Shown: positions 16,363 through 26,570, counted from the first letter of the stretch. The stretch is DNA of 45,210 nucleotides from Deltaproteobacteria bacterium (GCA_026388695.1 JAPLJH010000030.1:1-45210); one strand, 5' to 3'. Translations and numbers: made by a program. Notes: a model not told the origin generated them from the letters alone.

Positions 16363-19077
16363 CTAGTCACGGCCCAGAGTATGGGAAGGAACGTCGATTT
16401 CGGTATGTGCTGTTTTACGGCGGAGCCATTTGTAGCACTCATGCCCCAGCAAAAGCGCCACCGGGAAAGGCAGTAGTATCCAAAGCTCACCCAGCGGCAC
16501 CTGGGCGGTGTTGAACACCTTCTGTACCGGGGCCACGTTGAGGAGAGTCCAGACCCAGATCAGATTGACCGCCATGCCTACCAGCATCAGACGGTTGGAA
16601 AAAATCCCCAGGCTGAAGGCGGAAAATTCCCAGCTCCGCATGGTCCAGGCATTGAACATCTGGCAAGAGACCACGCCCAGTAGGGTCATGGTCATGGCCT
16701 GCCGGTGCAGCAGCGGGTCAGCAAGAACCACGGTCCCGTAGTGCCAGCCGTGCAAGAGAAGAAAGGAGATAAAGGCGACCATGGCCGCCGTTGCCTCGAT
16801 AAGTCCCAGGAAAAAATAGCCCCGCTGAAACACCTCCCGGTCGAGGATTTTTTCCCCTCTGCCCACAGGCGGTCGGGTCATGATATTTTTTTCCGGTCTT
16901 TCGCTGCCCAGCGCCAGTCCTGGCAGCATGTCCGTGCCCAGGTCGATGGAGATGATCTGGATCACCGAGAGCGGCAGGGGGATTTTCAGGAAGAATTGCA
17001 GGATATAGGGCACCAGCTCCGGCGCATTGTGGGAGAGGATGTAGGTGACGAATTTCTTGACGTTGAAATAGACGGTGCGGCCTTCTTCGATGGCGATGAC
17101 GATGGAGGAGAAATTGTCGTCAAGCAGCACCATGTCCGCCGCTTCCTTGGCGACCTCCGAGCCGGAGAGGCCCATGGCGATGCCGATGTCCGCCTTTTTG
17201 AGGGCGGGCGCATCGTTGACCCCGTCGCCGGTCATGGCCACCACCTCGCCATTGTTTTGCAGGGCTGTGGCGATGCGCAGCTTCTGGCTGCTGGCCATGC
17301 GGGCAAAGAGTACGGTTTCGCTGGCCAGAATTTTTTCCAGTTGTTCATCCCCCATGCCTTCCAACTCCGGGCCGGTGATAACCCGGTCGTGCGCCATGCC
17401 GATTTGCCCGGCAATGGTTGCGGCAGTACGCGGGTTGTCGCCGGTGATCATCATGGTTCGAATGCCTGCTGCCTTGCAGGTTGCCACGGCCTCGGCCACC
17501 CCATGGCGCGGCAGATCCATGATGGCGGCAAGGCCCAGCAGGGTCAGGCCTTCTTCGTCCGCCTTGTCGTTCCGGGCAATCACCAGCACCCGTAGAGCCT
17601 GACTCTCGAACTCCTTGGCCTGGGCAAGGACAGCTTTCGTTGCCGCCTCGGTGAGGGGCTGCACCGAGCCATTCTCGGCCAGGTAGAATGCGCACCTGGG
17701 CAGCAGCGCTTCCACCGCGCCCTTGGCAAAAAGCCAGGTTATATTCCCCTCTTGATAAATGGAAGACATCATCTTGCGCTCGCTGGTGAAGATGAATTCC
17801 CGAACCTTGTTCATGGTCGGCGGGTCGATCCCTCTTTTGCGGGCTGTGGCCACCAGGGCCAGTTCCGTCGGATCGCCGTGCAACCCTTCAGCGTCGATTT
17901 TGGCGCGACAGTTGAGCAGTCCGGCCGTGAGCAAGGCGGCAAGACGGTCTGCCGAGGTATTGTTGGAGTGGTCAAATAAAAAATCTCCCGGTTCGTGGTA
18001 GCCCTCCCCGGAAACGGCCACCTGCTCCCCGCCTGCCAGCCAGAGGTGTTTTACGGTCATCTCATTCCTGGTCAGGGTGCCGGTTTTGTCCGTGCAGATG
18101 ACCGTGACGCTGCCCAGGGTTTCCACGGAGTCGAGGTTTTTGATCAGGGCGTTGCGCCGGGCCATGCGCTGGCTGGCCAGGGAGAGCGACAGGGCAATGG
18201 TCGGCAGCAAGCCTTCCGGCACATTGGCGACAATGAGGGCGATGGCGAAGATCAAGGCGGGCATGATCCCCTTGCCGGAGAACAGGCCGAGGGCGAAAAA
18301 GAAGCCGCCCATGAGCAAAGCAATGGCGGTGAGGATGTGGGTGATGTGGATGATCTCCCGCTGCATGGGGGTGATGGCCTTGCGCACGTTTTTGGTGAGG
18401 CTGGCGATCTTGCCGAATTCCGTGGCATTGCCCGTGGCGCTGGCCACTGCTACCCCGCTGCCGGAAAGCACGGTGGTTCCGGCGAAAACCATGTTTTTGG
18501 CGTCCAGAGCCCGTTTTGCCTCGCCCGGCAGGAGAGCGCGGGCCACCGGGGCTGATTCGCCGGTGAGGGAAGAGAGGTTGAGATAGAGCGAATTTGCCTC
18601 AAGGAGAATCCCGTCCGCCGCGACCTTGTCCCCTTCTTCCAGCAGCATGATGTCGCCGGGCACGATTTCGCGGGCCGTGGTTGCGACAATCTTGCCTTCC
18701 CGGCGCAGGGAAACTTTTGCAGGCATCAGTTTGAGCAGTTCTTCCATGGCCTTGTCGGCCCGGTATTCTTGCCAGAAGGTGAAGGTGGCGTTGATGATCA
18801 CCGCGCCGAGGATGGCATAGCCAAGCACATCGTTGCCCTGGCCCGGATCATAACGGTCGGCGACAAAAGAAAGGAGGGCTGCCAGCTCCAGGAGAATGGC
18901 GAAAAAATTACCGTATTGGCCCAGATAGGCAAGAGAGTAGTTTTTCTTCGCCGTAGTTGTCAGTTCATTGGGGCCGAACTCCAGGAGTCTCCGGGCCACC
19001 TGCTCCGGGGCCAGGCCGTTTTCCGAGGTCTTCAGCCGGAGGAGAAGTGTCTGTCGGTCGAGGGCAAAGAGGCGCAT
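16363..19077 (-). CDS. type II cation-transporting P-type ATPase
   Basis: A 904-residue P-type ATPase of the Ca2+/Na+/H+ (type II) group. In order: N-terminal cation-ATPase domain (SENGLAPEQVARRLLEFGPN), M1-M2, actuator domain with TGES at 172-175, M3-M4 with ion-site motif VPEGLLPT (286-293), phosphorylation loop DKTGTLT with phospho-aspartate D330, the nucleotide domain, MITGDN, TGDGVNDAP hinge, and six C-terminal helices. PEGLLPT rather than a heavy-metal CPC motif excludes type I; the ion itself cannot be fixed, with Ca2+ and Na+ the best candidates. The frame is open much further upstream, but that part is antisense-like sequence over the Usp gene. The ATG at 19077 overlaps the Usp stop (TGATG), which sets the start and shows coupling. 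Confidence 0.92.
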   Translation of the reverse strand: MRLFALDRQTLLLRLKTSENGLAPEQVARRLLEFGPNELTTTAKKNYSLAYLGQYGNFFAILLELAALLSFVADRYDPGQGNDVLGYAILGAVIINATFTFWQEYRADKAMEELLKLMPAKVSLRREGKIVATTAREIVPGDIMLLEEGDKVAADGILLEANSLYLNLSSLTGESAPVARALLPGEAKRALDAKNMVFAGTTVLSGSGVAVASATGNATEFGKIASLTKNVRKAITPMQREIIHITHILTAIALLMGGFFFALGLFSGKGIMPALIFAIALIVANVPEGLLPTIALSLSLASQRMARRNALIKNLDSVETLGSVTVICTDKTGTLTRNEMTVKHLWLAGGEQVAVSGEGYHEPGDFLFDHSNNTSADRLAALLTAGLLNCRAKIDAEGLHGDPTELALVATARKRGIDPPTMNKVREFIFTSERKMMSSIYQEGNITWLFAKGAVEALLPRCAFYLAENGSVQPLTEAATKAVLAQAKEFESQALRVLVIARNDKADEEGLTLLGLAAIMDLPRHGVAEAVATCKAAGIRTMMITGDNPRTAATIAGQIGMAHDRVITGPELEGMGDEQLEKILASETVLFARMASSQKLRIATALQNNGEVVAMTGDGVNDAPALKKADIGIAMGLSGSEVAKEAADMVLLDDNFSSIVIAIEEGRTVYFNVKKFVTYILSHNAPELVPYILQFFLKIPLPLSVIQIISIDLGTDMLPGLALGSERPEKNIMTRPPVGRGEKILDREVFQRGYFFLGLIEATAAMVAFISFLLLHGWHYGTVVLADPLLHRQAMTMTLLGVVSCQMFNAWTMRSWEFSAFSLGIFSNRLMLVGMAVNLIWVWTLLNVAPVQKVFNTAQVPLGELWILLPFPVALLLGHECYKWLRRKTAHTEIDVPSHTLGRD

Positions 19078-19898
19078 CACTTCCTGTCCCTGGCGTAGAA
19101 GGCGATGGTGTTCACCGGCGTGTGCCAGAAGAGCCGTTCCATGGGGTTTTCCCGGAACAACCCGGAAAATTGGGAAAGCCGCCTGCCCCCGATGATCATG
19201 AGCTGAAAATCGTGGCGGGCCAGGTGGTGGAGGATCTGGTCGATCTCTCTGCCGGTCAGGGCGTGTTTGATGGTCAGGGGGATATCCAAAAGCTTCATGG
19301 TGTTGGCATAGTGGCTCAAGCGGGTGTTGATTTTCTGGAACAGTATCCTGGCGGTGTGGGTATCCATGGCGGCCAGCTTGCGCCTGCCCGAGGGATGGAT
19401 GCTGTATATCTCTGTTTCGGCGGCAAAGGCCTTGGCCAGGGAACTGAAAAAGGCGAATTTTTGGGCCGAGAGCCGGTCTTCCCGGATGGGGAGCAGGATG
19501 TTTTCGGTGACGAAGACCGCGTTCACATGGGCGACCCGGACCACCGCCAGATTGGCGGGCAGGGACAACCGGCTCAACTTTTCGCTGAGCGAATCCTGAA
19601 AAAACCGTCGGTGCATTCGGGTGCTGCAAAAGAGGGTGTCGGTTCTGGCTGCGGCAAGATATTTGCGGATGGCGGCGGCCGGTTCTCCGGTCAGGAAAAT
19701 CCGTTCGGTCTTGACCCGGTAATGGGTGGCCGCCTCTTCGGCCTCTGCCATGCTCAGTTCCACCTCTTCCCGGCGATCAGTGGGGTTGAGCACATGGAGT
19801 AGGCAGAGGGTGTAGTCAAAGAGCGCAGCGTAGCGCAGAGCATAGAGCGCCGCGACATCCGAGGAAACAAGACCGTTCATCGCAGCAATGACTTTCAT
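19077..19898 (-). CDS. universal stress protein, tandem UspA domains
   Basis: 273 residues in two UspA-like halves. The first (1-135) has the MKVIAAMNG opening and a CSTRMHRRFFQDSLSEKL segment in place of a classical ATP loop. The second (about 140-270) ends with MIIGGRRLSQFSGLFRENPMERL and a P-V-N-T-I strand, close to the ATP-binding G-x2-G-x9-G-S/T pattern but imperfect. It is cytoplasmic. The ribosome site AGGAG lies a few bases before the ATG at 19898. It is translationally coupled to the following P-type ATPase (TGATG), so a role in regulating or protecting that pump is likely but unproven. MarC lies 40 bases upstream on the same strand, and the three may form one operon. Confidence 0.82.
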   Translation of the reverse strand: MKVIAAMNGLVSSDVAALYALRYAALFDYTLCLLHVLNPTDRREEVELSMAEAEEAATHYRVKTERIFLTGEPAAAIRKYLAAARTDTLFCSTRMHRRFFQDSLSEKLSRLSLPANLAVVRVAHVNAVFVTENILLPIREDRLSAQKFAFFSSLAKAFAAETEIYSIHPSGRRKLAAMDTHTARILFQKINTRLSHYANTMKLLDIPLTIKHALTGREIDQILHHLARHDFQLMIIGGRRLSQFSGLFRENPMERLFWHTPVNTIAFYARDRK

Positions 19899-19938
19899 GG
19901 CCGGAATCTCCTGGTTGCGGCCGGGGGAGGCCTAGGGA

Positions 19939-20571
19939 TCAGGTCAGATTTTGGAAAATGTTTTTCAGACCGGTGGTGATGAATTCCACGGAAATGGCCG
20001 CCAGGATAAGGCCCATGATTCGGGTGACGATGTTGATTCCGGTTTTGCCGAGCTTTTTGGCGATATAGGGCGCGGCCAGCAGGGAAAGAAAGATTGCAAG
20101 GCCGATGAGGAGAATGCCCGCGCTGGTAATCAGATAGGCTGAAACCCCTTTTGCCTTGTAGGCATACACGATAACCGTGCTGATGGCGCCCGGCCCGGAG
20201 AGCAGGGGGATGGCCAGGGGCACCACCGCGATGGTCTCGCGGTCCGTGGTTTCTTCGGCCTCGTCGCTGGTATGCGAGGCACGGCTTGTTTTGGCCTGGA
20301 GCATGGAGGTGGCCATGAGCAAGAGGAGAATGCCGCCGCCCACCCGGAAGGAGTCGATGGATATCCCGAAAAAACGGAGGATGAACTCGCCGCTGACCAG
20401 GGTTGTCAGGAGAATGGCCGATACGGCAACCGGGGTGATCCGGACGATCCTGGCCCGGTCTTCCGGGCGGTAGCCATCGGTGAGGCTAATGTAGATGGGG
20501 ATGGCGCCGATGGGGTTGACAATGGCCAAGAGAGAGATGATGAATTTTATGTGTTCCGAGAAATCGAACAT
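19939..20571 (-). CDS. MarC-family integral membrane protein
   Basis: A 210-residue MarC/UPF0056 protein with six predicted membrane helices. Family marks are the opening FIISLLAIVNPIGAIPIY, the RVGGGILLLLMATSML segment after the charged loop, and the repeat-like second half beginning VVPLAIPLLSGPGAIS. Despite its name the family does not confer multiple antibiotic resistance; its transport substrate remains unclear, with amino-acid and other roles proposed. It is first in a minus-strand run with the Usp and P-type ATPase genes (40-base gap). The ATG at 20571 has only a weak ribosome site. Confidence 0.9.
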   Translation of the reverse strand: MFDFSEHIKFIISLLAIVNPIGAIPIYISLTDGYRPEDRARIVRITPVAVSAILLTTLVSGEFILRFFGISIDSFRVGGGILLLLMATSMLQAKTSRASHTSDEAEETTDRETIAVVPLAIPLLSGPGAISTVIVYAYKAKGVSAYLITSAGILLIGLAIFLSLLAAPYIAKKLGKTGINIVTRIMGLILAAISVEFITTGLKNIFQNLT

Positions 20572-20709
20572 GGCGCTGGACCCTGTGCGGATTGTGTTCG
20601 GCAGGTTTTTCCGGCAAGGGGGCCGGGAGGCTTTTCTTCATTGTATAGGGGAAAGCGGTTCAGTGCAAACGGGGAGATGGGTTTCGTGGAAAAAGAGGGG
20701 CGGGGCAAT

Positions 20710-20742
20710 AAAAAAAGGGCCCTCGCTTTCGCGAGAGCCCTT
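20710..20742 (-). terminator. rho-independent terminator of the cold-shock gene
   Basis: A GGGCTCTCGC stem with GAAA loop pairs with GCGAGGGCCC (one internal mismatch), followed on the minus strand by seven T residues. It is about 30 bases after the csp stop. Confidence 0.85.
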
Positions 20743-20768
20743 GGGTGGTCAAATGTCGGAATGAGACG

Positions 20769-20969
20769 TTATAGCGGCTGCACATTGGCCGCAGCAGGGC
20801 CTTTTTGTCCGTCTACAATCTCGAATCGGACGCGTTCACCTTCCGCCAAAGTTTTGAAACCATCCTTGCTGATTGCGGAGTAATGGACAAAAACATCCTT
20901 GCCATTATCCTGTGCGATAAAGCCAAAGCCCTTTGCTTCGTTAAACCACTTTACGGTGCCTTCAAACAT
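20769..20969 (-). CDS. cold-shock domain protein, CspA family
   Basis: A 66-residue single cold-shock domain that binds single-stranded RNA/DNA and acts as an RNA chaperone. RNP1 is KGFGFI and RNP2 is VFVHYSAI, with tyrosine in place of the more common phenylalanine. The N-terminal GTVKWFNE and the C-terminal A-A-N-V are standard. The ribosome site GGAGGG lies seven bases before the ATG. It is monocistronic, flanked by its own terminator and, upstream, by the terminator of the methyltransferase unit. The leader is short, so no long cold-shock thermosensor 5' region is evident. Confidence 0.96.
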   Translation of the reverse strand: MFEGTVKWFNEAKGFGFIAQDNGKDVFVHYSAISKDGFKTLAEGERVRFEIVDGQKGPAAANVQPL

Positions 20970-21030
20970 GATATCCCTCCGTTCCTTGCTTGGAACCCTA
21001 ACTTAAAACACGCAGTATTTCCTGGATTGT

Positions 21031-21070
21031 AAAAAAAATACCGCACACCCATCTCCGGGTTTGTGCGGTA
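21031..21070 (-). terminator. rho-independent terminator of asnS-methyltransferase
   Basis: On the minus strand TACCGCACA...TGTGCGGTA forms a nine-base-pair stem with an inner CCC/GGG pairing, followed by TATTTTTTTT. It lies about 80 bases beyond the methyltransferase stop and just upstream of the cold-shock leader. Confidence 0.75.
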
Positions 21071-21151
21071 AACTTTTTAACAAAGCTAAAAAATACTGCA
21101 CAATACCTACTGATTTTTTGATACCAAAAAGGAGTTGGAATAGCAAATAAA

Positions 21152-21946
21152 TTATTGTGGGCTGCCGGGGGCCTTTCTTAGCACCAATAGCAGGGTGGTA
21201 TGCTCTTTGGGAACAAAGGGGGCAAGATCGTAGTCGCCATAGGCCGCTTCCAGGCAAAAGCCCTGCTCGGTAAAAATCTCCAGCCATTGTTCGAACCCGT
21301 AACCGAGGATCTGATAGGTGTACTCCCAGTCCTCGTTGGGCTGATCTTTTCTAAAACGCAGGCGGTATCGTTCGATGATGTCCACCAGGCATGATTGCGG
21401 TTCCGAGCTTTTTAGGATTTCTTTGATAATCTTTGAGCCGTCCGGGCAGTCGAAGATCTGAAACTGGAAGCGTTTTTTGCCTTTTAGGGCGCGGAGTTCT
21501 TGGTCCGGGATATAGAGTTGCAGCAGGAAGACGCCGTCATCGGCAAGAAGGTGGCGGACCTGATTCAGGCAGGCGCGTAAGGCCTCCGGTTTGGTCAGGA
21601 GATTCAGGGTATTGTATGGGGCGATGATTGCGGCAAAGGTGGTGCGAAAGGCCAGGGCCGTCATGTCCATGCAGGCGTAATGCGGTGCGGGCGCTGATGC
21701 GGCAAGACCTGCGGCGGCAAGCATGGGGAAGGAGAGATCGATGCCGGTCAGCGAATGGCCGTCTGCAGCCAGTGCCTTACTGACTCGGCCGGTGCCGCAG
21801 CCCAGTTCCAGAATGGCGCAGGGGGTGGGGGGCAGGTGTCGGCGATAAAATGCCAGGTCTTCCTGGAAATCTTTTAGCTCCAGATCGTAGAGAGCGGTGT
21901 ACCGAGCATGGCCGTAGATGCCGTCGTCCTGGGGCTTGTGGGGCAT
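21152..21946 (-). CDS. class I SAM-dependent methyltransferase
   Basis: 264 residues with a Rossmann methyltransferase core. Motif I is ILELGCGTGRVSKAL (about 45-59), the acidic end of strand 2 is TGIDLS, and the motif II-III region is FAAIIAPYNTLNLL. The C-terminal half adds strands typical of small-molecule methyltransferases. Neither substrate nor subfamily can be named; the core resembles the broad methyltransferase 11/25 group. It starts nine bases after the asnS stop on the same strand, so it is almost certainly cotranscribed with asnS. Functional linkage to asparaginyl-tRNA synthetase is not implied by known biology. Confidence 0.85.
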   Translation of the reverse strand: MPHKPQDDGIYGHARYTALYDLELKDFQEDLAFYRRHLPPTPCAILELGCGTGRVSKALAADGHSLTGIDLSFPMLAAAGLAASAPAPHYACMDMTALAFRTTFAAIIAPYNTLNLLTKPEALRACLNQVRHLLADDGVFLLQLYIPDQELRALKGKKRFQFQIFDCPDGSKIIKEILKSSEPQSCLVDIIERYRLRFRKDQPNEDWEYTYQILGYGFEQWLEIFTEQGFCLEAAYGDYDLAPFVPKEHTTLLLVLRKAPGSPQ

Positions 21947-21955
21947 GGGGTCGGC

Positions 21956-23347
<1,392 letters not shown>

Positions 23348-23382
23348 GGGTGATTGTGTCCGATGGGTCCATTGAAGAGTTC

Positions 23383-23411
23383 TTGAGAATTTTCCTAAGT
23401 ATGGATAAATA
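23383..23411 (+). promoter_or_regulatory. candidate promoter of the isochorismatase-like gene
   Basis: TTGAGA (23383-23388) and TAAATA (23406-23411) are 17 bases apart in the 139-base divergent gap between asnS and this gene. The -35 is good and the -10 is weak. Confidence 0.35.
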
Positions 23412-23486
23412 ATGGTTCTTTGCAATACATTTTTCCAGGTACAAGGAAATATACAGCTTGGTTTTTGAGAGAAAAAGGAGAAGGCG

Positions 23487-24050
23487 ATGAGTGAAAAATT
23501 GTACCGTTTGGCGCCGGAACAATGCGCCCTGTTGGTGGTGGATATCCAGGATCGGATGATGCAGGCCATTCCGGCTAGGGATGAGGTAGTGAGAAACGCG
23601 GCGTTGCTCATGAAGGCCGCCAACATCCTCCAGATTCCCGTGCTTGCCACCACCCAGTATGTGGCGCGGATCGGTACGCTTCTTCCGGAGATTCAGGCCG
23701 AGTTGGGCGGGGTTGTTCCGCTGGATAAGCTGGAATTTGGTTGTTTTGACAATGGGGCCATTGCCGAGGCGGCAAAAAAATTGCCCCGCGAGATCAACAC
23801 CATCGTGGTCTGCGGGGTGGAAACTCATATCTGTATCTACCAGACAGTGTTGGGCGGTCTTCTGCAAGGTTACCGGATGTGGGTGCCCGCCGATGGTGTG
23901 GCCTCAAGAGCGGAGAAGAACTACCAGACCGGTCTTGCCCGGATCAGCGAGGTCGGCGGCATCGTGGCCAATACGGAGATGATCATCTACGAATGGCTGC
24001 AAAAGGCAGGAACCCCCGCTTTCAAGGCCATCCTGCCCTTTATTAAATAA
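23487..24050 (+). CDS. isochorismatase-family cysteine hydrolase
   Basis: 187 residues with the conserved catalytic triad of the isochorismatase superfamily: D19 in [10 protein letters not shown]81 in LDKLEFG, and C116 in [11 protein letters not shown], with the usual non-proline cis-peptide region VCGVETH before the nucleophile. Members hydrolyse isochorismate, nicotinamide or other amides and carbamates; nothing here fixes the substrate. The end of the protein fits the subgroup often annotated simply as hydrolase. A strong ribosome site AAGGAGAAGG precedes the ATG. The last base is shared with the start of the unpreferred long frame of the PilZ gene; the preferred PilZ start is about 180 bases downstream. 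Confidence 0.88.
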   Translation: MSEKLYRLAPEQCALLVVDIQDRMMQAIPARDEVVRNAALLMKAANILQIPVLATTQYVARIGTLLPEIQAELGGVVPLDKLEFGCFDNGAIAEAAKKLPREINTIVVCGVETHICIYQTVLGGLLQGYRMWVPADGVASRAEKNYQTGLARISEVGGIVANTEMIIYEWLQKAGTPAFKAILPFIK

Positions 24051-24226
24051 TGGGTTGGCTACTGAGATTTTTCGGCCCTGTTTTGCGAAAAAGCATTCAT
24101 TTCTGCAAGGGGGGTTGCTTCTTTCTTGGGAAAACAGGTAGAACAGTAAAAAGGTCCCGGCGGAGAGAAAAGCAAATGAATCTATGCTGCGGGCCTATGG
24201 CTCTTCCCCCTTTTTGCGAGGGTACT

Positions 24227-24601
24227 ATGATTGAACAAGAGGCCTTGAGCGATGAGCGGCGTCAGGATGAACGGGTTGCCAAAAATAGGTTTTTCCGTTT
24301 CACCAGGCTTGAAGATCTCCAGGCCGATGTCCCATACCGGGAGGGGGATTTGCTGGATATTAGCGGGGGGGGCCTCTGTTTTTTGGCGGAGGAATTGTTG
24401 CCCCTGGGCAGTCAGCTGGTGATGGTTTTGGAGTTTCCAGGTTGGCATGCGGTAGCAGACGGTAAATGGATTGCCACCAAGGTGGAAGCGGATGTCGGGG
24501 TGTTGCAGGTAATTGGCATGGTCTCCTGGGTGGCGGTCAGCCGGACCAAGCCGGACCGCTATGAAACAGGGGTTTGTTTTTCCGGCATGGTCACGGTGTA
24601 A
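24227..24601 (+). CDS. PilZ-domain protein
   Basis: About 125 residues forming a single PilZ domain, the receptor module for cyclic di-GMP. The binding signature is present in both parts: an arginine-rich R-R-x3-R type N-terminal switch (DERRQDERVAKNRFFRF) and D-x-S-x2-G as DISGGGLCF. A conserved glycine-rich C-terminal strand (YETGVCFSG) completes the barrel. Several in-frame starts exist (24050, 24176, 24227). The last is preferred for its CGAGGG ribosome site and because earlier residues are not PilZ-like; 24176 is a fair alternative. It lies upstream of an enlarged CheZ gene, so a motility or chemotaxis output is plausible. Confidence 0.85.
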   Translation: MIEQEALSDERRQDERVAKNRFFRFTRLEDLQADVPYREGDLLDISGGGLCFLAEELLPLGSQLVMVLEFPGWHAVADGKWIATKVEADVGVLQVIGMVSWVAVSRTKPDRYETGVCFSGMVTV

Positions 24602-24714
24602 CAGGTTATTTTTATAATCCGTAAAATATTGTAACTATCCGGTTTGGAGCCAAAAAGAGCGTAAATCAAGAATCGTAACTGCTTAGCAGCGCCGCAGATG
24701 CGAGGAAGAGGGCT

Positions 24715-24819
24715 GTGAAGTGTGCTATTGCACATGAGCCGGCCGATGACGAAGCAGATGTGGTGCTGCTGGGCAGTTACAAAATATTCAAGAAGATTGG
24801 CAGGTTGCCGATGGGATAG
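24715..24819 (+). CDS. possible 34-residue small protein upstream of cheZ
   Basis: A short frame starting GTG at 24715 with a GAGG ribosome site eight bases upstream and ending TAG at 24817-24819. Its composition is protein-like: an acidic segment AHEPADDEADVVLLG and then a basic IFKKIGRLP segment. No family is recognised. It occupies the middle of the 280-base gap between the PilZ gene and cheZ, which otherwise holds no clear promoter or hairpin. It could be a real small protein, a leader peptide, or chance. Confidence 0.3.
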   Translation: MKCAIAHEPADDEADVVLLGSYKIFKKIGRLPMG

Positions 24820-24881
24820 TGAGTACGCCCCTTGTGGGGCAGGCAGGGAGCAGGCAGAGAAACAGCAGCGGGAGACAGAGC

Positions 24882-26495
24882 ATGTCCACAGCAGGGAAAT
24901 CGGAAGTCAATCTTGAGATAAGTGCTGGATTTTTCAGAATATCCACGGATACTGTGGTGTATAATATCACCGTCCTTGGCGGAGGGGAGACCGGGGCCAC
25001 CCAGGTGGTGCGGCAGATCCTGGCCGAGGAGAAATTGCCTGTTCCCACCCTGGCCGCGCCCGAGTCGGCAATGGAGGGCGTGGCTGCCGCTCTACAGGCT
25101 GTTGGGTCGGAAGGGGATGATTACTACAAACAGGTTTCCAACGATATATTTAATGATATTGGAAAGTTGGCAAAGAGTCTCAGCTCTACCATGGGGGAAA
25201 TCCCCATGGAAGACCGACGGATGAAACGGGTGGAGCTGGACGAGGCCGGGGAAAAGATCGAGGACGCCAAGAATCAGCTGCATGACATCGTTTCCATGAC
25301 CGAAAGGGCCACCATGGAGATCATGGACCAGGTGGAAAAGGTCCAGAACCAAACCGATGGCGTAAAAGACCTGTTGTTATCCCTCAAAACCCATAACGCC
25401 TTTCAAACCGAGGTCATGGCCAACGGAGAGGCGGGCGCCCAGTCTGCCACTGCCACTCTGCAAAGCCTGCAGGAGAAGATAGGCCAGGCCAATGCCCTGA
25501 TTGTTGCCTTGCAGGAAAGTGCGGGCGCTGGGGGCGAAGAGATTGCTGCCGGAGAGGTGCTTGATCTGGCCGAGGCTGCGCCGGAAATGGTCAAGCGGAC
25601 CCGGTATCTTTTTGCGCTGGATACAATTTTCCAGACCATGTACGAGCTGTGCACCAACGAAACGGTGAAAACCCATATCACCGGGGCTCGAAAAAGAGCC
25701 GAGGAGATCTTTGACCTCAATGGCTTTGTCGATGCCATGGGAGAGAAGATCAAGGATCTCGCCCTGGACGATAATTTTTTTACCGTTCCCTTAAGCGATG
25801 TCCTGGCTGCCCTGCTGAGCTCCTGTTCCGATTCGAAGACCCAGAATCTTTTGAAAAAAATGGACATCAACCAGGCCGAGATCTTCTTGGATCAGAGTCT
25901 GCCCTTGGAGGCGCCGCCCACCGAGGAGATTGAGGAAGCCGTTCCTGCCTCTGCCGCAACACCCATGCTGGAGACGGTTCAAACTAGTTCTTCCGCTCCG
26001 CAAGGGGCTGACCCGAGAGTTGCAGAAATTGGGGGCATGCTGGCAGAAAGTCTCACCCTGGCTGGGGACTTGACCGAGAATCTGGAGCAGATGCGTTCCG
26101 GGCAGATTCCCGGTATGAGCAAGATGACCATCGAAGATCAGAACGATATCTTCAAGAAGATTGAAGACGCCTTTGATGTGGCCTCTACCATCACCGACGA
26201 TATTTCGCGGATTACGGAAGCCTTGAGTTTTCAAGATCTCTCCGGCCAGCAGATCCTGAAGATCATCAAATTGCTCACCGATTTCCAGGTCCAGCTCCTG
26301 GCTATTGTGGTTTCCTTCGGTTCCCAGTTGAAAATGAAGGAGAAGAATGCCGGGATTACCGTGGAGGAGAGTAAGCGGATCGCTCAGGATGATGTGGATA
26401 AATATCTCAACTCCATGACCACCGGGGAGGTTGGCGGTGAGGGATCTCTGGATCAGGATGCGGTGAACGATCTCTTGAAGGGCTTGGGATTTTAG
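24882..26495 (+). CDS. cheZ: enlarged CheZ-type chemotaxis phosphatase
   Basis: 537 residues against about 214 for E. coli CheZ, yet all CheZ landmarks are present. Helix 1 of the four-helix bundle is at about 120-160 (EDAKNQLHDIVSMTERAT). The catalytic region FQDLSGQQI has D452 and Q456 at the places of D143 and Q147 of E. coli CheZ. The C-terminal CheY-binding peptide is DQDAVNDLLKGLGF (524-537). Between the two bundle helices lies an insertion of roughly 250 residues, mostly helical and acidic, rich in Ala, Glu and Gln. CheZ dephosphorylates CheY-P in the cytoplasm. The ATG at 24882 has a GGGAGAC site; the in-frame GTG at 24819 is rejected. No other chemotaxis gene lies in the window. Confidence 0.85.
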   Translation: MSTAGKSEVNLEISAGFFRISTDTVVYNITVLGGGETGATQVVRQILAEEKLPVPTLAAPESAMEGVAAALQAVGSEGDDYYKQVSNDIFNDIGKLAKSLSSTMGEIPMEDRRMKRVELDEAGEKIEDAKNQLHDIVSMTERATMEIMDQVEKVQNQTDGVKDLLLSLKTHNAFQTEVMANGEAGAQSATATLQSLQEKIGQANALIVALQESAGAGGEEIAAGEVLDLAEAAPEMVKRTRYLFALDTIFQTMYELCTNETVKTHITGARKRAEEIFDLNGFVDAMGEKIKDLALDDNFFTVPLSDVLAALLSSCSDSKTQNLLKKMDINQAEIFLDQSLPLEAPPTEEIEEAVPASAATPMLETVQTSSSAPQGADPRVAEIGGMLAESLTLAGDLTENLEQMRSGQIPGMSKMTIEDQNDIFKKIEDAFDVASTITDDISRITEALSFQDLSGQQILKIIKLLTDFQVQLLAIVVSFGSQLKMKEKNAGITVEESKRIAQDDVDKYLNSMTTGEVGGEGSLDQDAVNDLLKGLGF

Positions 26496-26531
26496 GAGGG
26501 ACTGAACGGCGAGTTAAGGAAAATGCGATGG

Positions 26532-26567
26532 AAAAAAGGCTGGCCCCGGTGGGGCCAGCCTTTTTTT
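26532..26567. terminator. bidirectional terminator between cheZ and the seven-gene operon
   Basis: GGCTGGCCCC, loop GGT, GGGGCCAGCC form a perfect ten-base-pair stem (26538-26560), with six A on the left and seven T on the right. It can end transcripts arriving from both sides: cheZ on plus and the alpha/beta hydrolase, whose stop codon is at 26571, on minus. Confidence 0.92.
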
Positions 26568-26570
26568 GTT

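Noticed and set aside
19078..19629. N-terminal extension of the P-type ATPase frame
   Set aside because: It overlaps the Usp gene in another frame, is Pro/Arg/His-rich, and the family N terminus begins at the ATG at 19077.
23348..23653. N-terminal extension of asnS
   Set aside because: It overlaps the divergent isochorismatase-like gene and its promoter region; the normal AsnRS length is reached from 23347.
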